Assembly: GCF_964253025.1 (NCBI RefSeq)
Contig: NZ_CAXUQC020000001.1
Span: 868,001 to 932,000 of the forward strand
Source of the DNA: Rhizobacter sp964253025
GTDB taxonomy: Bacteria > Pseudomonadota > Gammaproteobacteria > Burkholderiales > Burkholderiaceae_C
Reading direction: 5' to 3'
DNA length: 64,000 nt
Shown: one piece after another, positions 23,370-32,210 of the stretch
Layout: each line of letters starts with the position of its first letter
Position numbering within the stretch: the stretch's first letter is position 1
Notes under the pieces: generated by a model
Told to the model about the DNA's origin: nothing
What the model saw: the letters and a program-made list of their open reading frames with translations, nothing else
Databases searched by the model: none
Translations under genes and position numbers: made by a program

Positions 23370-25286
23370 ATGCGCTTTCGCCAGCAGCAAGACGACGCTC
23401 ACCGCGCCACGCAGCGGCTGCTGCTGCTGTTTGCGTTGCTGCTTGCGGGTCTGGTGGTCGCCGTCAACGGCTTGCTGCTCGGCGTGTGGCTCGGGCTCGG
23501 CTGGCTGCTCTCCTGGGAGCTGGCGCTGCCGCCTCTCTTCTTCGAGACCAACACGGCGGTGGTGCTGCTGTTCGTGCTGGGCGGCGCATGGGTGGAGCTG
23601 GCCCGCCTGCGCGAAGGCGGCGGCGCGCACGTGGCCCGATGGGCCGGCGGCCGCGAGCTGCTGGATGCCCGCCACCTGAGCGAGCGCCGCCTGCTCAACA
23701 TCGTCGACGAGATGGCCATTGCGAGCGCCTTGCCGCGCCCGGCCGTCTACCTGCTCGACCGCGAGGATGCGATCAACGCCTTTGCTGCGGGGTGGTCTGG
23801 CGATGACGCCATCGTGGCCGTCACCCAGGGAGCACTCGATCGCCTCACCCGCGATGAGTTGCAGGGCCTGGTCGCCCACGAGTTCGGCCACATCCACCAC
23901 GACGACCTGCGGCTCAACATGCAACTGCTCTCGCTCGTGTGGGGCCTGTCGCTCGTGCATGGCTACGGCTTGAAGCTGCTCGAGTCCGACGACAGCGGCC
24001 GCCGCTCCGCGTTCGGCCTGCTGGTGGGCCCAGTGTTCGTCGCCGCGGGCTTGCTGGGCTGGCTGGCCGGCCAGCTGCTGCAGGCTGCAGTGTCGCGGCA
24101 GCGCGAACTGCTGGCCGATGCGAGCGCCGTTCAGTTCACTCGCAGCCGCGACGGGCTGGGCGGCGTGCTGCGCAAGGTATGGCATCAGTCGCGCCATCGC
24201 GAGGACCGGCTGCGGCGCGTGCCGGCACGGCTGCTCGCGGCGATGCTGCTGCAGGCGCCTGCCGACTGGCTCGCCACGCACCCGCCGCTGCCCGAGCGGC
24301 TGCGCCGCCTCTATGGCCGAGCGGTCGCGCCGCTCCCGGCGCCGCGGCTGGAGACCGGCGGCCAAGTGGACGAGCCCCGTCGCGCGCCGGTGATGGCGGC
24401 CGCTCAGGGCGCCGTGGCGTTTGCACCTGCCGTGGCGACGGTCCAGGCTGCAGCGGCGACGTCAGCCGCCAGTGCAGTCGCCACACCGGTTTCACCCGCG
24501 GCCTCGGCGTCCGCCGTGGGCGTGACCGCCCAGGACGAGCGTGACGCCATGGCACGCCTCGCTCGCCTCAATGGTCCCGGAGAGTTGCGCGCGGCCATCC
24601 TGGCACTGCTGGCCACGCCGGACAGCCGCCGCGAGCACCTCGCGTGGCAGGAGGCCACCGCGGGTCTCGGCAACGCACGCACCGTGCGCGAAGACACGGC
24701 AACGCTCGGGCCGGCCAGTCGCCTGCCCTGGCTCGAGTTGCTGCTCGACCGCGTGGCCGCCGCACCGCTCGGCGACCGCCAGCAGCTCATGGCCGCGGCC
24801 CGGCGCCTGATGTCCGCCGACGGTCAGATCCGCCCCATCGACCGTCTGCGCTGGTTGCTCATGCGGCAGCGGCTGGGCGATGCGCCCGCGGGCTCACGGA
24901 CCGCCGCCACGTTCACCGACCTGGCCGAGGCCTCCCTGCACACCCGGCGCGAAGTCGCACGGTTCACCGCCTTCCTCGCCCGCCTGCTGCCCGATGGCAG
25001 CGTCTGGTACGAAGACGTGATGCGGCCGTGGCTCAGCGGCGATGCCTTGCCCGCCTGCGAGGCGCCCGACGCGGATGGTCTGGTGCAGGCGCTCCAGGAA
25101 CTGCAAACCCTGTCGTGGATGCTCAAGCCGCGGCTGGTGCGCCACTGGACCGAAGCCGCGCTGCGGCATTCGTCCGCAGGCCCGCTGCCCGATGAGGCGT
25201 GCGATGCGTTGCGCCTGGCAGCCGCGCTGCTGGACACGCCGCTGCCGCCGGAGCTGGCGCGGCGGTATGTGGAGGCGGTGGGCTGA
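23370..25286 (+). CDS. M48 family membrane metalloprotease
   Basis: 638 residues. Two N-terminal helices (about 10-35, 40-75) precede the catalytic part with VAHEFGHIHHDD (zinc ligands H170 and H174, catalytic E171), a third membrane segment around 190-240, and the third-ligand segment RQRELLADASAVQFTR. The C-terminal 300 residues form an extra helical region with an Ala/Val/Thr-rich linker (about 340-390). HtpX/Ste24-like proteases degrade membrane proteins; the long C-terminal extension is characteristic of the LemA-associated type. It forms an operon with lemA. Confidence 0.92.
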   Translation: MRFRQQQDDAHRATQRLLLLFALLLAGLVVAVNGLLLGVWLGLGWLLSWELALPPLFFETNTAVVLLFVLGGAWVELARLREGGGAHVARWAGGRELLDARHLSERRLLNIVDEMAIASALPRPAVYLLDREDAINAFAAGWSGDDAIVAVTQGALDRLTRDELQGLVAHEFGHIHHDDLRLNMQLLSLVWGLSLVHGYGLKLLESDDSGRRSAFGLLVGPVFVAAGLLGWLAGQLLQAAVSRQRELLADASAVQFTRSRDGLGGVLRKVWHQSRHREDRLRRVPARLLAAMLLQAPADWLATHPPLPERLRRLYGRAVAPLPAPRLETGGQVDEPRRAPVMAAAQGAVAFAPAVATVQAAAATSAASAVATPVSPAASASAVGVTAQDERDAMARLARLNGPGELRAAILALLATPDSRREHLAWQEATAGLGNARTVREDTATLGPASRLPWLELLLDRVAAAPLGDRQQLMAAARRLMSADGQIRPIDRLRWLLMRQRLGDAPAGSRTAATFTDLAEASLHTRREVARFTAFLARLLPDGSVWYEDVMRPWLSGDALPACEAPDADGLVQALQELQTLSWMLKPRLVRHWTEAALRHSSAGPLPDEACDALRLAAALLDTPLPPELARRYVEAVG

Positions 25287-25735
25287 AGGGGCCGATCTTC
25301 GCGGCGCTTGGGTGTTGAATTGCGTCGGCTGGACAGGTGCCAGCGGACGTCGCCTTCAAGTGGGCATGCTTGTCGGACACGTTGCCCGGCGTCAACCCGA
25401 TTCCGGACCCTGCTGCCGCGTTCGCTACTGTGGCAAAGGCAACCCGCTCTTGAAGCCAGCCATGGAACCGAGGCCTCGCTGCTCAACAGTCGACCTCAAG
25501 GCCATCCCGGCGCCGCAGAGGCCAGCGGTCACCCAGCTTGAGGACGTATGCGATCGCAATCAACGGGACCTGTTCTGGATGCAGACGTTTGGAGGTCTAT
25601 TGCTCCACGACCGCCCGGCAGCAGCATCCAAGCCGCGCTGAGCGCGCGATCGCCGCATATGCCTGCTGTGGAGCCGCACGCCGGGCGTTGTTCAGCCAAG
25701 CGGAAGACGAACGGGAATTTGCCCTGAAAAGACAA
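25287..25735. other. Gene-free stretch before tRNA-Ala
   Basis: About 450 bases after the M48 gene. Open frames here show no family character, and composition is less GC-biased than neighbouring genes. It could be decayed sequence next to a tRNA, but no integrase, direct repeat of the tRNA 3' end or other mobile remnant was seen. Confidence 0.5.
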
Positions 25736-25763
25736 AGGCCCCAGAGGTTTCCCTCTGAGGCCT
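25736..25763 (-). terminator. Rho-independent terminator of tRNA-Ala
   Basis: Read on the minus strand, a 12-bp stem with one mismatch (AGGCCTCAGAGG, loop GAAA, CCTCTGGGGCCT) is followed by TTGTCTTTT. It lies 8 bases beyond the tRNA 3' end. Confidence 0.85.
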
Positions 25764-25770
25764 GATCCGG

Positions 25771-25846
<76 letters not shown>

Positions 25847-25898
25847 GACACGGACGGGAGTTTAGCGCAAAACGGGCTGCGGGCGCATCCCGACTGGG

Positions 25899-26297
25899 TC
25901 AATGCAGATCGCCGTCGAGGTAGAACCAGCGCCCGTCGCGACGCACGAAGCGGCTGGTTTCGTGAAGGCGGTGGGCGCGGCCGCCGAGCTTGCTCCGGGC
26001 GACGAATTCCACGGTGGCGTGGGCGGCGTCCTGCTCGTCGTGGCGGCGCACATCGAGGCCCAGCCAACGCAGGCCCGAAGGCTCGGCCTCGAGAGTCTCG
26101 GGGCGGTTCTCCGCGGCCCAGGTGGCGAGCAGATAGGCGGTGTCGCCGCAGACGAAGGCGCTGTAGCGGGAGCGCATGAGGGCTTCGGCGTCGGGGGCCT
26201 GGAGGTGTTGCGGCCCCGCGTGGTAGCGACCGCAGCAGGCGCTGTACGCCATGGGGCGACCTTCGTGGACTCGGCAGGGGCAGGGGTCAGAGGACAT
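25899..26297 (-). CDS. YchJ family protein (UPF0225, SEC-C-like metal-binding N-terminus)
   Basis: 132 residues. The N-terminal CPC...ACCGRYHAG cysteine pattern is the zinc-binding SEC-C-like motif of YchJ, followed by DAEALMRSRYSAFVCGDTAYLLATW and an NTF2-like C-terminus (HATVEFVARSK...SRFVRRDGRWFYLDG). Function unknown. The gene is divergent from imuA, about 170 bases away. Confidence 0.92.
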   Translation of the reverse strand: MSSDPCPCRVHEGRPMAYSACCGRYHAGPQHLQAPDAEALMRSRYSAFVCGDTAYLLATWAAENRPETLEAEPSGLRWLGLDVRRHDEQDAAHATVEFVARSKLGGRAHRLHETSRFVRRDGRWFYLDGDLH

Positions 26298-26440
26298 GGC
26301 TCGGAACGCAGGGAACGCGGAAGGAAAGGAGCCGGGATTGACTCAGGAAAGGGCAGGGTGCGCAGGATGCCACGCGAAATCCCGGGCCTGGAAAGGGAGG
26401 GCGGAAAGGGCGTTGCAGGGCCGGACGTGGTGTGCCAATA

Positions 26441-26460
26441 TACTGTTCATCCATACAGTA
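26441..26460. promoter_or_regulatory. LexA (SOS) box upstream of imuA
   Basis: CTGTTCATCCATACAG at 26443-26458 fits CTG-N10-CAG; the outer arms TACTGT and ACAGTA are perfectly complementary. It overlaps a -10-like TATACT at 26439-26444 and ends 10 bases before the imuA start, so LexA would block transcription of imuA-imuB until DNA damage. Confidence 0.88.
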
Positions 26461-26470
26461 GTTGTTGTCC

Positions 26471-27850
26471 ATGCCTGTTGCCATTGTCCCTCCTGCCGCG
26501 CTGCAGTCCGCACGGCCATCACGCCCCGACACCGGGCGAGGGGCGACGACGGGCGGCGCTTCCGCTTCCGCTTCCATGCCCGGCCCTTCGGCCAACCTGC
26601 CCCTCTGGGCAGAGCCCTTGCCCCTGGCCGTGGAGGGCACGGCCGAGCTTCGTAGCGCGCCCGCTGCGGCGAGTCCGGCCCAGGACGCAGACGGTGGAGG
26701 TGCGGGCGTTTCGGCGAGTCGAGCTGCGGCGTCTGAATCTGCATCCGGATCCGGATCCGGATCTAGATCCGCAACGACAACGGCACCCGCATCGGCGTCG
26801 ACGTCGGGCTCAGCATTGGCACCCCCAATCCTTCCCACCAACGGAAAGGGTGCGGCCTCGGTCACCGCAGCCGTTGCGCCGCTAGCGCCAGCCTCGCTGG
26901 CATCGGTCCGTCCCTCTTTTCCTGTTCCCTCGACCACGCCCCGGGGCTCGGCCCCGTTGCCCTCGTCCGGGCGGTCCCCCGGGTTCTCCGCGCGGTTGTC
27001 GTCGCCTCCCGCGTTCGATCGGCTTCACCCCGAAACCCTGCACCCCGCCTTGTGGCGTGGCCATCAGCTGGGGCGCCATGGTGTGCAAGGTGTGGCCACC
27101 GGTTTTGCCGCGCTCGATGCCCAGTTGCCAGGGGGCGGATGGCCGCGGCGTGCGCTGTCGGAGTTGTTGCTGGCCCATCCCGGCCTGGGTGAGATCCGCT
27201 TGATTGCCCCGGCGTTGGCGGCCGTGCAGCAGGCCGACCGGGTGGTGATGCTGTTCGATCCCCCGGCAGCCTTGTCGGGGTGGGCTCTGGCCGACATGGG
27301 TCTCGATGTCGAGCGCCTGCTGCTCATCCAGACGGCCACCCATGTGCCGGTCGATCCCGCCGGGCGGCCTGGCGGTCCCCTGCGTCCGGTGGAGTTGAAG
27401 GCGCGTTTGTGGGCGCTGGAGCAGGCCCTCAAGAGTGGCCATGTCGGGGCCGTGCTCGCCTGGCTGCCGCCCTGCTTGTCTCCCGACCGGGTGCGCCGCC
27501 TGCAACTGGCGGCCCAGGCCCACGATGGTCCAGCCTTCGTGTTGCGGGAGGCGGCGGCCCAGGGGCAGCCAAGCGCTTCACCGTTGCGCCTGGGCTTGCG
27601 TGCGGCCGGCGTGGACCAGCTCGCCATCAGCGTGTTCAAGCGGCGCGGACCGCCCTTGCTCCAGCCCTTGCACCTGCGTTTGCCACCCATGCTGTCGGTG
27701 GTGGCCGCGCGGCGTGCCGTGGCGGGATCATCCGGCGCAGCGGTTGCCGGGTCGTCTGTCGGGGCGGTCTCTGGAACGGCGAGCGAGGCGGCGCTCCGCT
27801 CGTCCGATGGCCCGCGTCTCGCGTCGGCCACCTTCGTCAACCTGGCGTGA
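26471..27850 (+). CDS. imuA: ImuA, SOS mutagenesis accessory protein, with long low-complexity N-terminus
   Basis: 459 residues from ATG 26471. The recognisable ImuA/SulA-like domain begins near residue 180 (LHPALWRGHQL, GVATGFAALDAQLPGGGWPRRALSELL, GEIRLIAPAL, GHVGAVLAWLPP) and ends near 420. Usual ImuA proteins have about 230-260 residues. The first 170 or so residues here are Ala/Ser/Pro/Gly-rich, partly encoded by an ATCCGG repeat (26743-26770). Either the extension is translated or the true start lies downstream with a long leader. ImuA supports translesion synthesis with ImuB and DnaE2. The imuB start follows 27 bases later. Confidence 0.88.
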   Translation: MPVAIVPPAALQSARPSRPDTGRGATTGGASASASMPGPSANLPLWAEPLPLAVEGTAELRSAPAAASPAQDADGGGAGVSASRAAASESASGSGSGSRSATTTAPASASTSGSALAPPILPTNGKGAASVTAAVAPLAPASLASVRPSFPVPSTTPRGSAPLPSSGRSPGFSARLSSPPAFDRLHPETLHPALWRGHQLGRHGVQGVATGFAALDAQLPGGGWPRRALSELLLAHPGLGEIRLIAPALAAVQQADRVVMLFDPPAALSGWALADMGLDVERLLLIQTATHVPVDPAGRPGGPLRPVELKARLWALEQALKSGHVGAVLAWLPPCLSPDRVRRLQLAAQAHDGPAFVLREAAAQGQPSASPLRLGLRAAGVDQLAISVFKRRGPPLLQPLHLRLPPMLSVVAARRAVAGSSGAAVAGSSVGAVSGTASEAALRSSDGPRLASATFVNLA

Positions 27851-27877
27851 CGGCCGTCGTGTTGTCGAGGTCTGCCC

Positions 27878-29485
27878 GTGCTGTGGATCGGTCTGCATCT
27901 GCCCTGGTTGTCGCTCGAGGCGTTCCTGGCAACCTTGCCGCCTGGCAGTGCCGGGGCGCCCGTGGCTCTGGCCGACCGCTTCGGGGTGCTGGCGGTGAAT
28001 GGGGCGGCGCAGGCCCTGGGGGTGCAGCCGGGCATGAAGCGGCCCACGGCCTTGGCTTTGGCGCCGCAACTGGCGTTCGGCGAGGCCGATGAGCGCCGGG
28101 ATGCCGAAGGGCTGATGGCCGTGGCCCATGCGGCACTGGCCTTCACGCCCACCGTGTGCCTGGTGCCCCCGGCGGGCGTGGTGCTCGAGGTGCACTCCAC
28201 GCTGCGCTACTTCGGGGGCTTCGAGCGCCTGCTGCAACGCCTGACCCTGGCCTTGCGGCCATTGGGCCACCGGGTGTGGCGCGCCAGTGGCGCCACCGCG
28301 CAGGGCGCCGTGCTGCTGTCGCGGCACCGGGACGGCTTGCATTGCCGCGAGGCACCCGAGCTGCTGCGGACGCTCGCCCGCCTGCCCGTGCACCTGCTCG
28401 ACTCGGCGCAGCCTCACCTCGACGCGCTCACCGGCATGGGCTTGCGCCAGGTGGGCGACTTGCAGCGGCTGCCGCGCGACGGGTTGATGCGGCGCTTTGG
28501 CGAAGGCCTGGTCGAGGAACTCGACACCGCCTGGGGGCGGCGTCCCGATCCTCGCCAGGCGCTCGCGTTGCCCGATGTCTTCGACAGCCGGGTTGAACTC
28601 TTCGCCCGGGCCGATACCACCGAGCAACTGCTGCAGGGCGCCGAGGTGCTGCTGGCGCGCCTCGTGGCCTGGCTCTCCGGCCACCATGCTTTCGTGCGGC
28701 GCTTCCAGCTTCTGCTGCACCACGAAGGACGCAGCCGGCGCAGCGAAGGACCGGCGGTCACCCCGCTCGATGTGGCCCTGGCTGAACCTTCGCGCGATCT
28801 CGGGCACCTGCAGTCCCTGTTGCGCGAGCGTCTGGCGGCGTTGCAACTGCCGGCGCCCACGCTGGAGCTCGCCCTGCATGCGGAAGACATCGCCCGTCAG
28901 CCGCCGCCCAATGCCGAGCTCTTTCCCACGGCGCGCAGCGAACACCAAGGTCTCACCCGCCTCATCGAGCGCCTGCAGGCGCGGTTGGGCCCGAACCGGG
29001 TGCAGCGCATCGTGCGGGTGGCCGACCATCGCCCCGAACGCTGCGTGGCCGTGCAGGCCTACGAACCCGGCCCGCCGCCTCGTCCCCCGGAGCCGGTGGC
29101 CGGGGCATCACGCCGTCCCGCGCGCCGCCAGGCTCGCTCGTCGCGTGACGAGCCCGCGCTCGCGCCCGCGAAGCTGCCCGACCTGCGGGCCTGTCCTGCC
29201 GAGCCTGCGCGTCCGCCTCCCCGCGGCCGGCCGGTGTGGTTGCTGCCGGAGCCCCAGGCCTTGTCGGAGCGGGAATCGCGGCCCGTGTGGTCAGGGCAGG
29301 TGTTGCAACTGCTGTGCGGCCCGGAACGCATCGAATGCGGCTGGTGGGACGCTGCGCTCGCCGAACGCGACTACTTCATCGCCCAGACGCAGGAGGGGGC
29401 GCTGGTCTGGGTGTATCGGGCGAGGTTGCCGTTGTCGCCGGACGCTGCCGGAGGCGGGTGGTTCTTGCAGGGCTTGTTCGGCTAG
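27878..29485 (+). CDS. imuB: ImuB, Y-family polymerase-like SOS mutagenesis protein
   Basis: 535 residues, GTG start. Y-family palm and finger features are recognisable (LWIGLHLPWLSLEAF, ALADRFGVLAVNGAAQALGVQPGMKRPTA, GVVLEVHSTLRYFGG, a helix-hairpin-helix segment LTGMGLRQVGDLQRLPRDGL), while the catalytic acidic residues are absent, as is normal for ImuB. The C-terminal region (about 400-535) binds partners in characterised homologues. It would act as the clamp-binding adaptor for DnaE2. No dnaE2 follows in this window. Confidence 0.92.
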   Translation: MLWIGLHLPWLSLEAFLATLPPGSAGAPVALADRFGVLAVNGAAQALGVQPGMKRPTALALAPQLAFGEADERRDAEGLMAVAHAALAFTPTVCLVPPAGVVLEVHSTLRYFGGFERLLQRLTLALRPLGHRVWRASGATAQGAVLLSRHRDGLHCREAPELLRTLARLPVHLLDSAQPHLDALTGMGLRQVGDLQRLPRDGLMRRFGEGLVEELDTAWGRRPDPRQALALPDVFDSRVELFARADTTEQLLQGAEVLLARLVAWLSGHHAFVRRFQLLLHHEGRSRRSEGPAVTPLDVALAEPSRDLGHLQSLLRERLAALQLPAPTLELALHAEDIARQPPPNAELFPTARSEHQGLTRLIERLQARLGPNRVQRIVRVADHRPERCVAVQAYEPGPPPRPPEPVAGASRRPARRQARSSRDEPALAPAKLPDLRACPAEPARPPPRGRPVWLLPEPQALSERESRPVWSGQVLQLLCGPERIECGWWDAALAERDYFIAQTQEGALVWVYRARLPLSPDAAGGGWFLQGLFG

Positions 29486-29499
29486 ATGAAGCCCCCCAC

Positions 29500-29650
29500 G
29501 TCGCTGACGCTCCTGCCCCCCCAAGGGGGGCGCCCCGGGTCGCCCGGGAGACCCGGGCTCGCGGGTGGCCTGAGGGGCGCTTCGCTTCGCTTGCTGGGCC
29601 CGACGGCACGGCCTTGGCATGATGGCCGACCGGCGCGGCGCGGGGCGGTG
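29500..29650. repeat. G/C-run intergenic element (candidate dispersed repeat)
   Basis: Runs such as CCCCCCC-AA-GGGGGG followed by overlapping CCCGGG inverted repeats and the phrase GCGCTTCGCTTCGCTTGCTGG resemble dispersed intergenic elements common in Burkholderiales genomes. Boundaries are approximate; no second copy lies in this window. Confidence 0.4.
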
Positions 29651-29803
29651 TTGGCGATTGAGCGCCCGAACACAAGAGCTTCTGATCAAGCAGACGTGGA
29701 GAGACGTCCTGGCCTGCTCCGGTCCTCGGCGTTCACCGCGCGTAAGACCTTCACATTACCAACGATACGAATAAGCTGAAGCTGGTGTTCAGGCGCTTCT
29801 TTG

Positions 29804-29833
29804 AGCACTTTCTTGTCGCGACAAGAAAGTGCT
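29804..29833. repeat. Perfect 30-bp palindrome
   Basis: The arm AGCACTTTCTTGTCG (29804-29818) is followed at once by its exact reverse complement, with no spacer. Similar ACTTTCTT...AAGAAAGT palindromes occur as dispersed REP-like elements in related genomes. It could also be a bidirectional terminator or a protein-binding site. Confidence 0.75.
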
Positions 29834-30064
29834 TCGGCTGCAGGGCCGAGACCCGGCGCGGCCGTGCCGCCGAGACACCGTTTCGGAGAGCGAAGTCGCC
29901 GGTACCAGCGTCACAACTCGCGGCAGGCGCATCGGACCCCGCAACCGAATCGAACCGAACCGACCCGGCAGCCGACCTCGCCGCACCCCCGCGGTCTCAG
30001 CATTCGAGGCTGTCGATGAGCCACGTCCGGCCGAGCCAGCCGAGCGGCGTGGGAGCTTTCGATC

Positions 30065-31198
30065 TCAGCCGCGGCTCGGGTTGATGAGGAACTTGGCGCC
30101 GGTGGCGCGGCGGCCGTACTCGGCGATGACGTCGGGATCGAGCGCTTCGCTGAGCGAAATCTCGCGGGCGTAGTGGCTCTTGAAGGTGGTGGTCAGTTCA
30201 GCGGCGACGCGCTGGCGCAGCGCTTGTGCGGCCACGGGGCCGATCTTTTGCAGGAAGGGCGTGAGCAGCCAGCCGCCCATGCTCCACGTCATGCCGAAGT
30301 TGCGGACGAACTCGGTCGGGCGCATGTCGAGGCTGCCGTAGACGTAGACCTGCTTGTGCACATCCGAGCCGTAGCGGCTGTAGTTCTTGGCCTTGCGGTT
30401 GATCGCGGCCTCCATGCAGGTGAGGATCTGCCCGGCCACGCGGCCGCCACCGATGGCATCGAAGGCGATGGTCGCGCCCGTCGCGGTGAGCGCGTCCGTG
30501 AGCGAGGCCATGAAATCGGGTGTGCTGGCGTCGCACACATGCTCGGCACCCATGTCCTTCAACAGGGCGACCTGCTCCGGGCGCCGCACGATGTTGACGA
30601 GGGCGATGCCGTCCTTCTGGCAGATGCGATTCAGCATCTGCCCGAGGTTGGACGCCGCGGCGGTATGCACCAGGGCGGTATGGCCCTCGCGGCGCATGGT
30701 TTCGGTCATGCCGAGGGCGGTGAGCGGGTTGACGAAGGCCGAGGCGCCGTCCGCGGCGCTGGCGCCTTCAGGAAGTGGCAAGCATTGGTCCACCGGGACG
30801 CATCGGTACTGCGCGTACATCCCGCCGCCGAGGATGGCGACGGTGCGGCCCATCAGGGCCTGGGCCGAGGCCGACGAACCGGCGGCGACCACGGTGCCAG
30901 CGCCCTCGTTGCCCACGGGCATGGCCTCGCCGATGCGGGCGGCCATGGCGCGCATGCCGTTCTCCGGCACGGGCGCCGTCACCTGCGGCTGGCCGGCGGT
31001 GCCGGTGGCGCGCAGTTGGGTCAGGTCGGCCGCGCCGAAGAGCAGGCCGAGGTCGGACGGGTTGAGCGGAGAGGCCTCGATGCGCACCAGCACCTCGTTG
31101 GGTCCCGGTTCCGGCACGGCCACTTCGGCAAGGGACACCACCAGTTCACCGGTGGGGCGGACGAGGGACTGCAGTTGAAGTGCGGTGCGAGGGGTCAT
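30065..31198 (-). CDS. MDR-family zinc-type alcohol dehydrogenase / quinone oxidoreductase-like protein
   Basis: 377 residues. GroES-like N-terminus (VPEPGPNEVLVRIEASPLNPSDLGLL, VGNEGAGTVVAAGSS, AILGGGMYAQYRCVP) and a nucleotide-binding domain (ALVHTAAASNLGQMLNRICQ, VNIVRRPEQVALLKDMGAEHVCD, FDAIGGG). The catalytic Zn Cys/His set of true alcohol dehydrogenases is not evident, fitting the QOR-like zinc-free MDR branch. It probably is a cytosolic NAD(P)H-linked oxidoreductase of unknown substrate. Confidence 0.9.
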   Translation of the reverse strand: MTPRTALQLQSLVRPTGELVVSLAEVAVPEPGPNEVLVRIEASPLNPSDLGLLFGAADLTQLRATGTAGQPQVTAPVPENGMRAMAARIGEAMPVGNEGAGTVVAAGSSASAQALMGRTVAILGGGMYAQYRCVPVDQCLPLPEGASAADGASAFVNPLTALGMTETMRREGHTALVHTAAASNLGQMLNRICQKDGIALVNIVRRPEQVALLKDMGAEHVCDASTPDFMASLTDALTATGATIAFDAIGGGRVAGQILTCMEAAINRKAKNYSRYGSDVHKQVYVYGSLDMRPTEFVRNFGMTWSMGGWLLTPFLQKIGPVAAQALRQRVAAELTTTFKSHYAREISLSEALDPDVIAEYGRRATGAKFLINPSRG

Positions 31199-31536
31199 TC
31201 GGATCTCCAGGAAGGGAATCCGGATGAGTGTAGGCCGGTGAGATGGACGCTGCGGCCCAAGGGGAAAGGAACGTGGCCTGCAGCAGGCGAAGCTTGCGTC
31301 GGAGGAGAACCGTCACGCACGTCGATGTCGACCTCAGCGTCCACGCGGTGACCCGTGGCTCGTGACCCTCGGCTCGTAGCAGTAGCGAGTGGCCAGTAGC
31401 CAGAGGCCCGCGAACCGTGATGCTCGAACGGCGAACCCTGACCCATGGCGCGGCCGGTCGCCTTCGCTGCCTCCAGGATCAGCACTTGACACCTGGTGCA
31501 CTCAAGGGCGACGCCAGGCGCCGCCCAGCCCGCCGA
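31199..31536. other. Gene-free stretch with imperfect short repeats
   Basis: 338 bases between two minus-strand genes. Around 31340-31410 related phrases (GTGGCTCGTGACC, CTCGGCTCGTAGC, GTAGCGAGTGGCC) recur imperfectly. No open frame or clear promoter was recognised, though the MDR gene promoter should be here. Confidence 0.45.
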
Positions 31537-31884
31537 TCAGCGAATGACGTTGTACCCGCGACCCGTGAGGCAGCGCTTGAGCACCGTGCCGCGGTCGGCG
31601 TCCTTGGCCTGGCGCTGACCGAGGATGCCGAGCGATGCGCGGTCGGCCGCGGCGCCGGCGACACGACCGGCAAAGCGGGTCACGTCGCTGAGGTTCTGGT
31701 TGGCGATCGCCACGCAGGCCTTGTAGTCCTCGCGGTATTTGGTCTCATCCACCTTGGAGGGGTCCACCAGGTCGTACCCGGCCAGCGGCTCGGGCGGCAG
31801 GTCGAGTTCGAGGGTGGTGCAGGCGGAAAGGGACAGCAGGCCCGCGGCAACGGCCGCGGCAGACAGGAAGCGGGACAGGGACAT
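31537..31884 (-). CDS. Small lipoprotein of unknown function
   Basis: 115 residues from ATG 31884 (31911 is possible). A lipoprotein signal with lipobox LSAC (Cys about 22) precedes an acidic/Pro linker (LDLPPEPLAGYDLVDPSKVD) and a helical part with YKACVAIANQN, GRVAGAAADRASLGILG and a C-terminal Cys (RCLTGRGYNVIR). Two Cys outside the lipobox may form a disulphide. It is probably anchored in the outer membrane. Confidence 0.8.
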   Translation of the reverse strand: MSLSRFLSAAAVAAGLLSLSACTTLELDLPPEPLAGYDLVDPSKVDETKYREDYKACVAIANQNLSDVTRFAGRVAGAAADRASLGILGQRQAKDADRGTVLKRCLTGRGYNVIR

Positions 31885-32210
31885 GGCAGGCAGCGAGGTT
31901 GAAAGGGCCATTGTCGTCCACGCGACCGGTTCAACCGTGCCGGGGCAACCCGCATGAGGCCGTGCCGATCGTCGAGTGCCGCACAAGAAGAGCGCTTCGG
32001 TCCGGGACTGGGCCGCTTTCCCTTCCAGGCATCTGACGTTTCCGACGCCGCACCGGCCGCACCCGCCGCCCGGCCCGGCCCGGCCCCGCGCCGCGACGCG
32101 AAGTCCGGGGCCGTGACGCCATGAGTGCGCCGGAACACACGTTCCTGCCCGATCCGCATCCGGCGAAACGCCGGATCGGCCGATAAGTCCTCATCTCCTT
32201 CGAGTCCACC
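31885..32210. other. Intergenic region between divergent genes
   Basis: About 326 bases between the lipoprotein gene (minus) and an MCP gene (plus). It should hold both promoters. Nothing distinctive was seen apart from GC-rich runs (about 32050-32095). Confidence 0.45.

Larger units (their letters stand above)
29486..30064. other. Repeat-rich gene-free gap after imuB
   Basis: About 580 bases with no credible coding frame. It contains a G/C-run element near 29500-29650 and a perfect palindrome at 29804-29833, described separately. The usual place for dnaE2 is therefore empty. Confidence 0.65.

Noticed and set aside
26743..26770. ATCCGG tandem repeat as a CRISPR or minisatellite
   Set aside because: Only four units of 6 bases in an open coding frame; a simple coding repeat.
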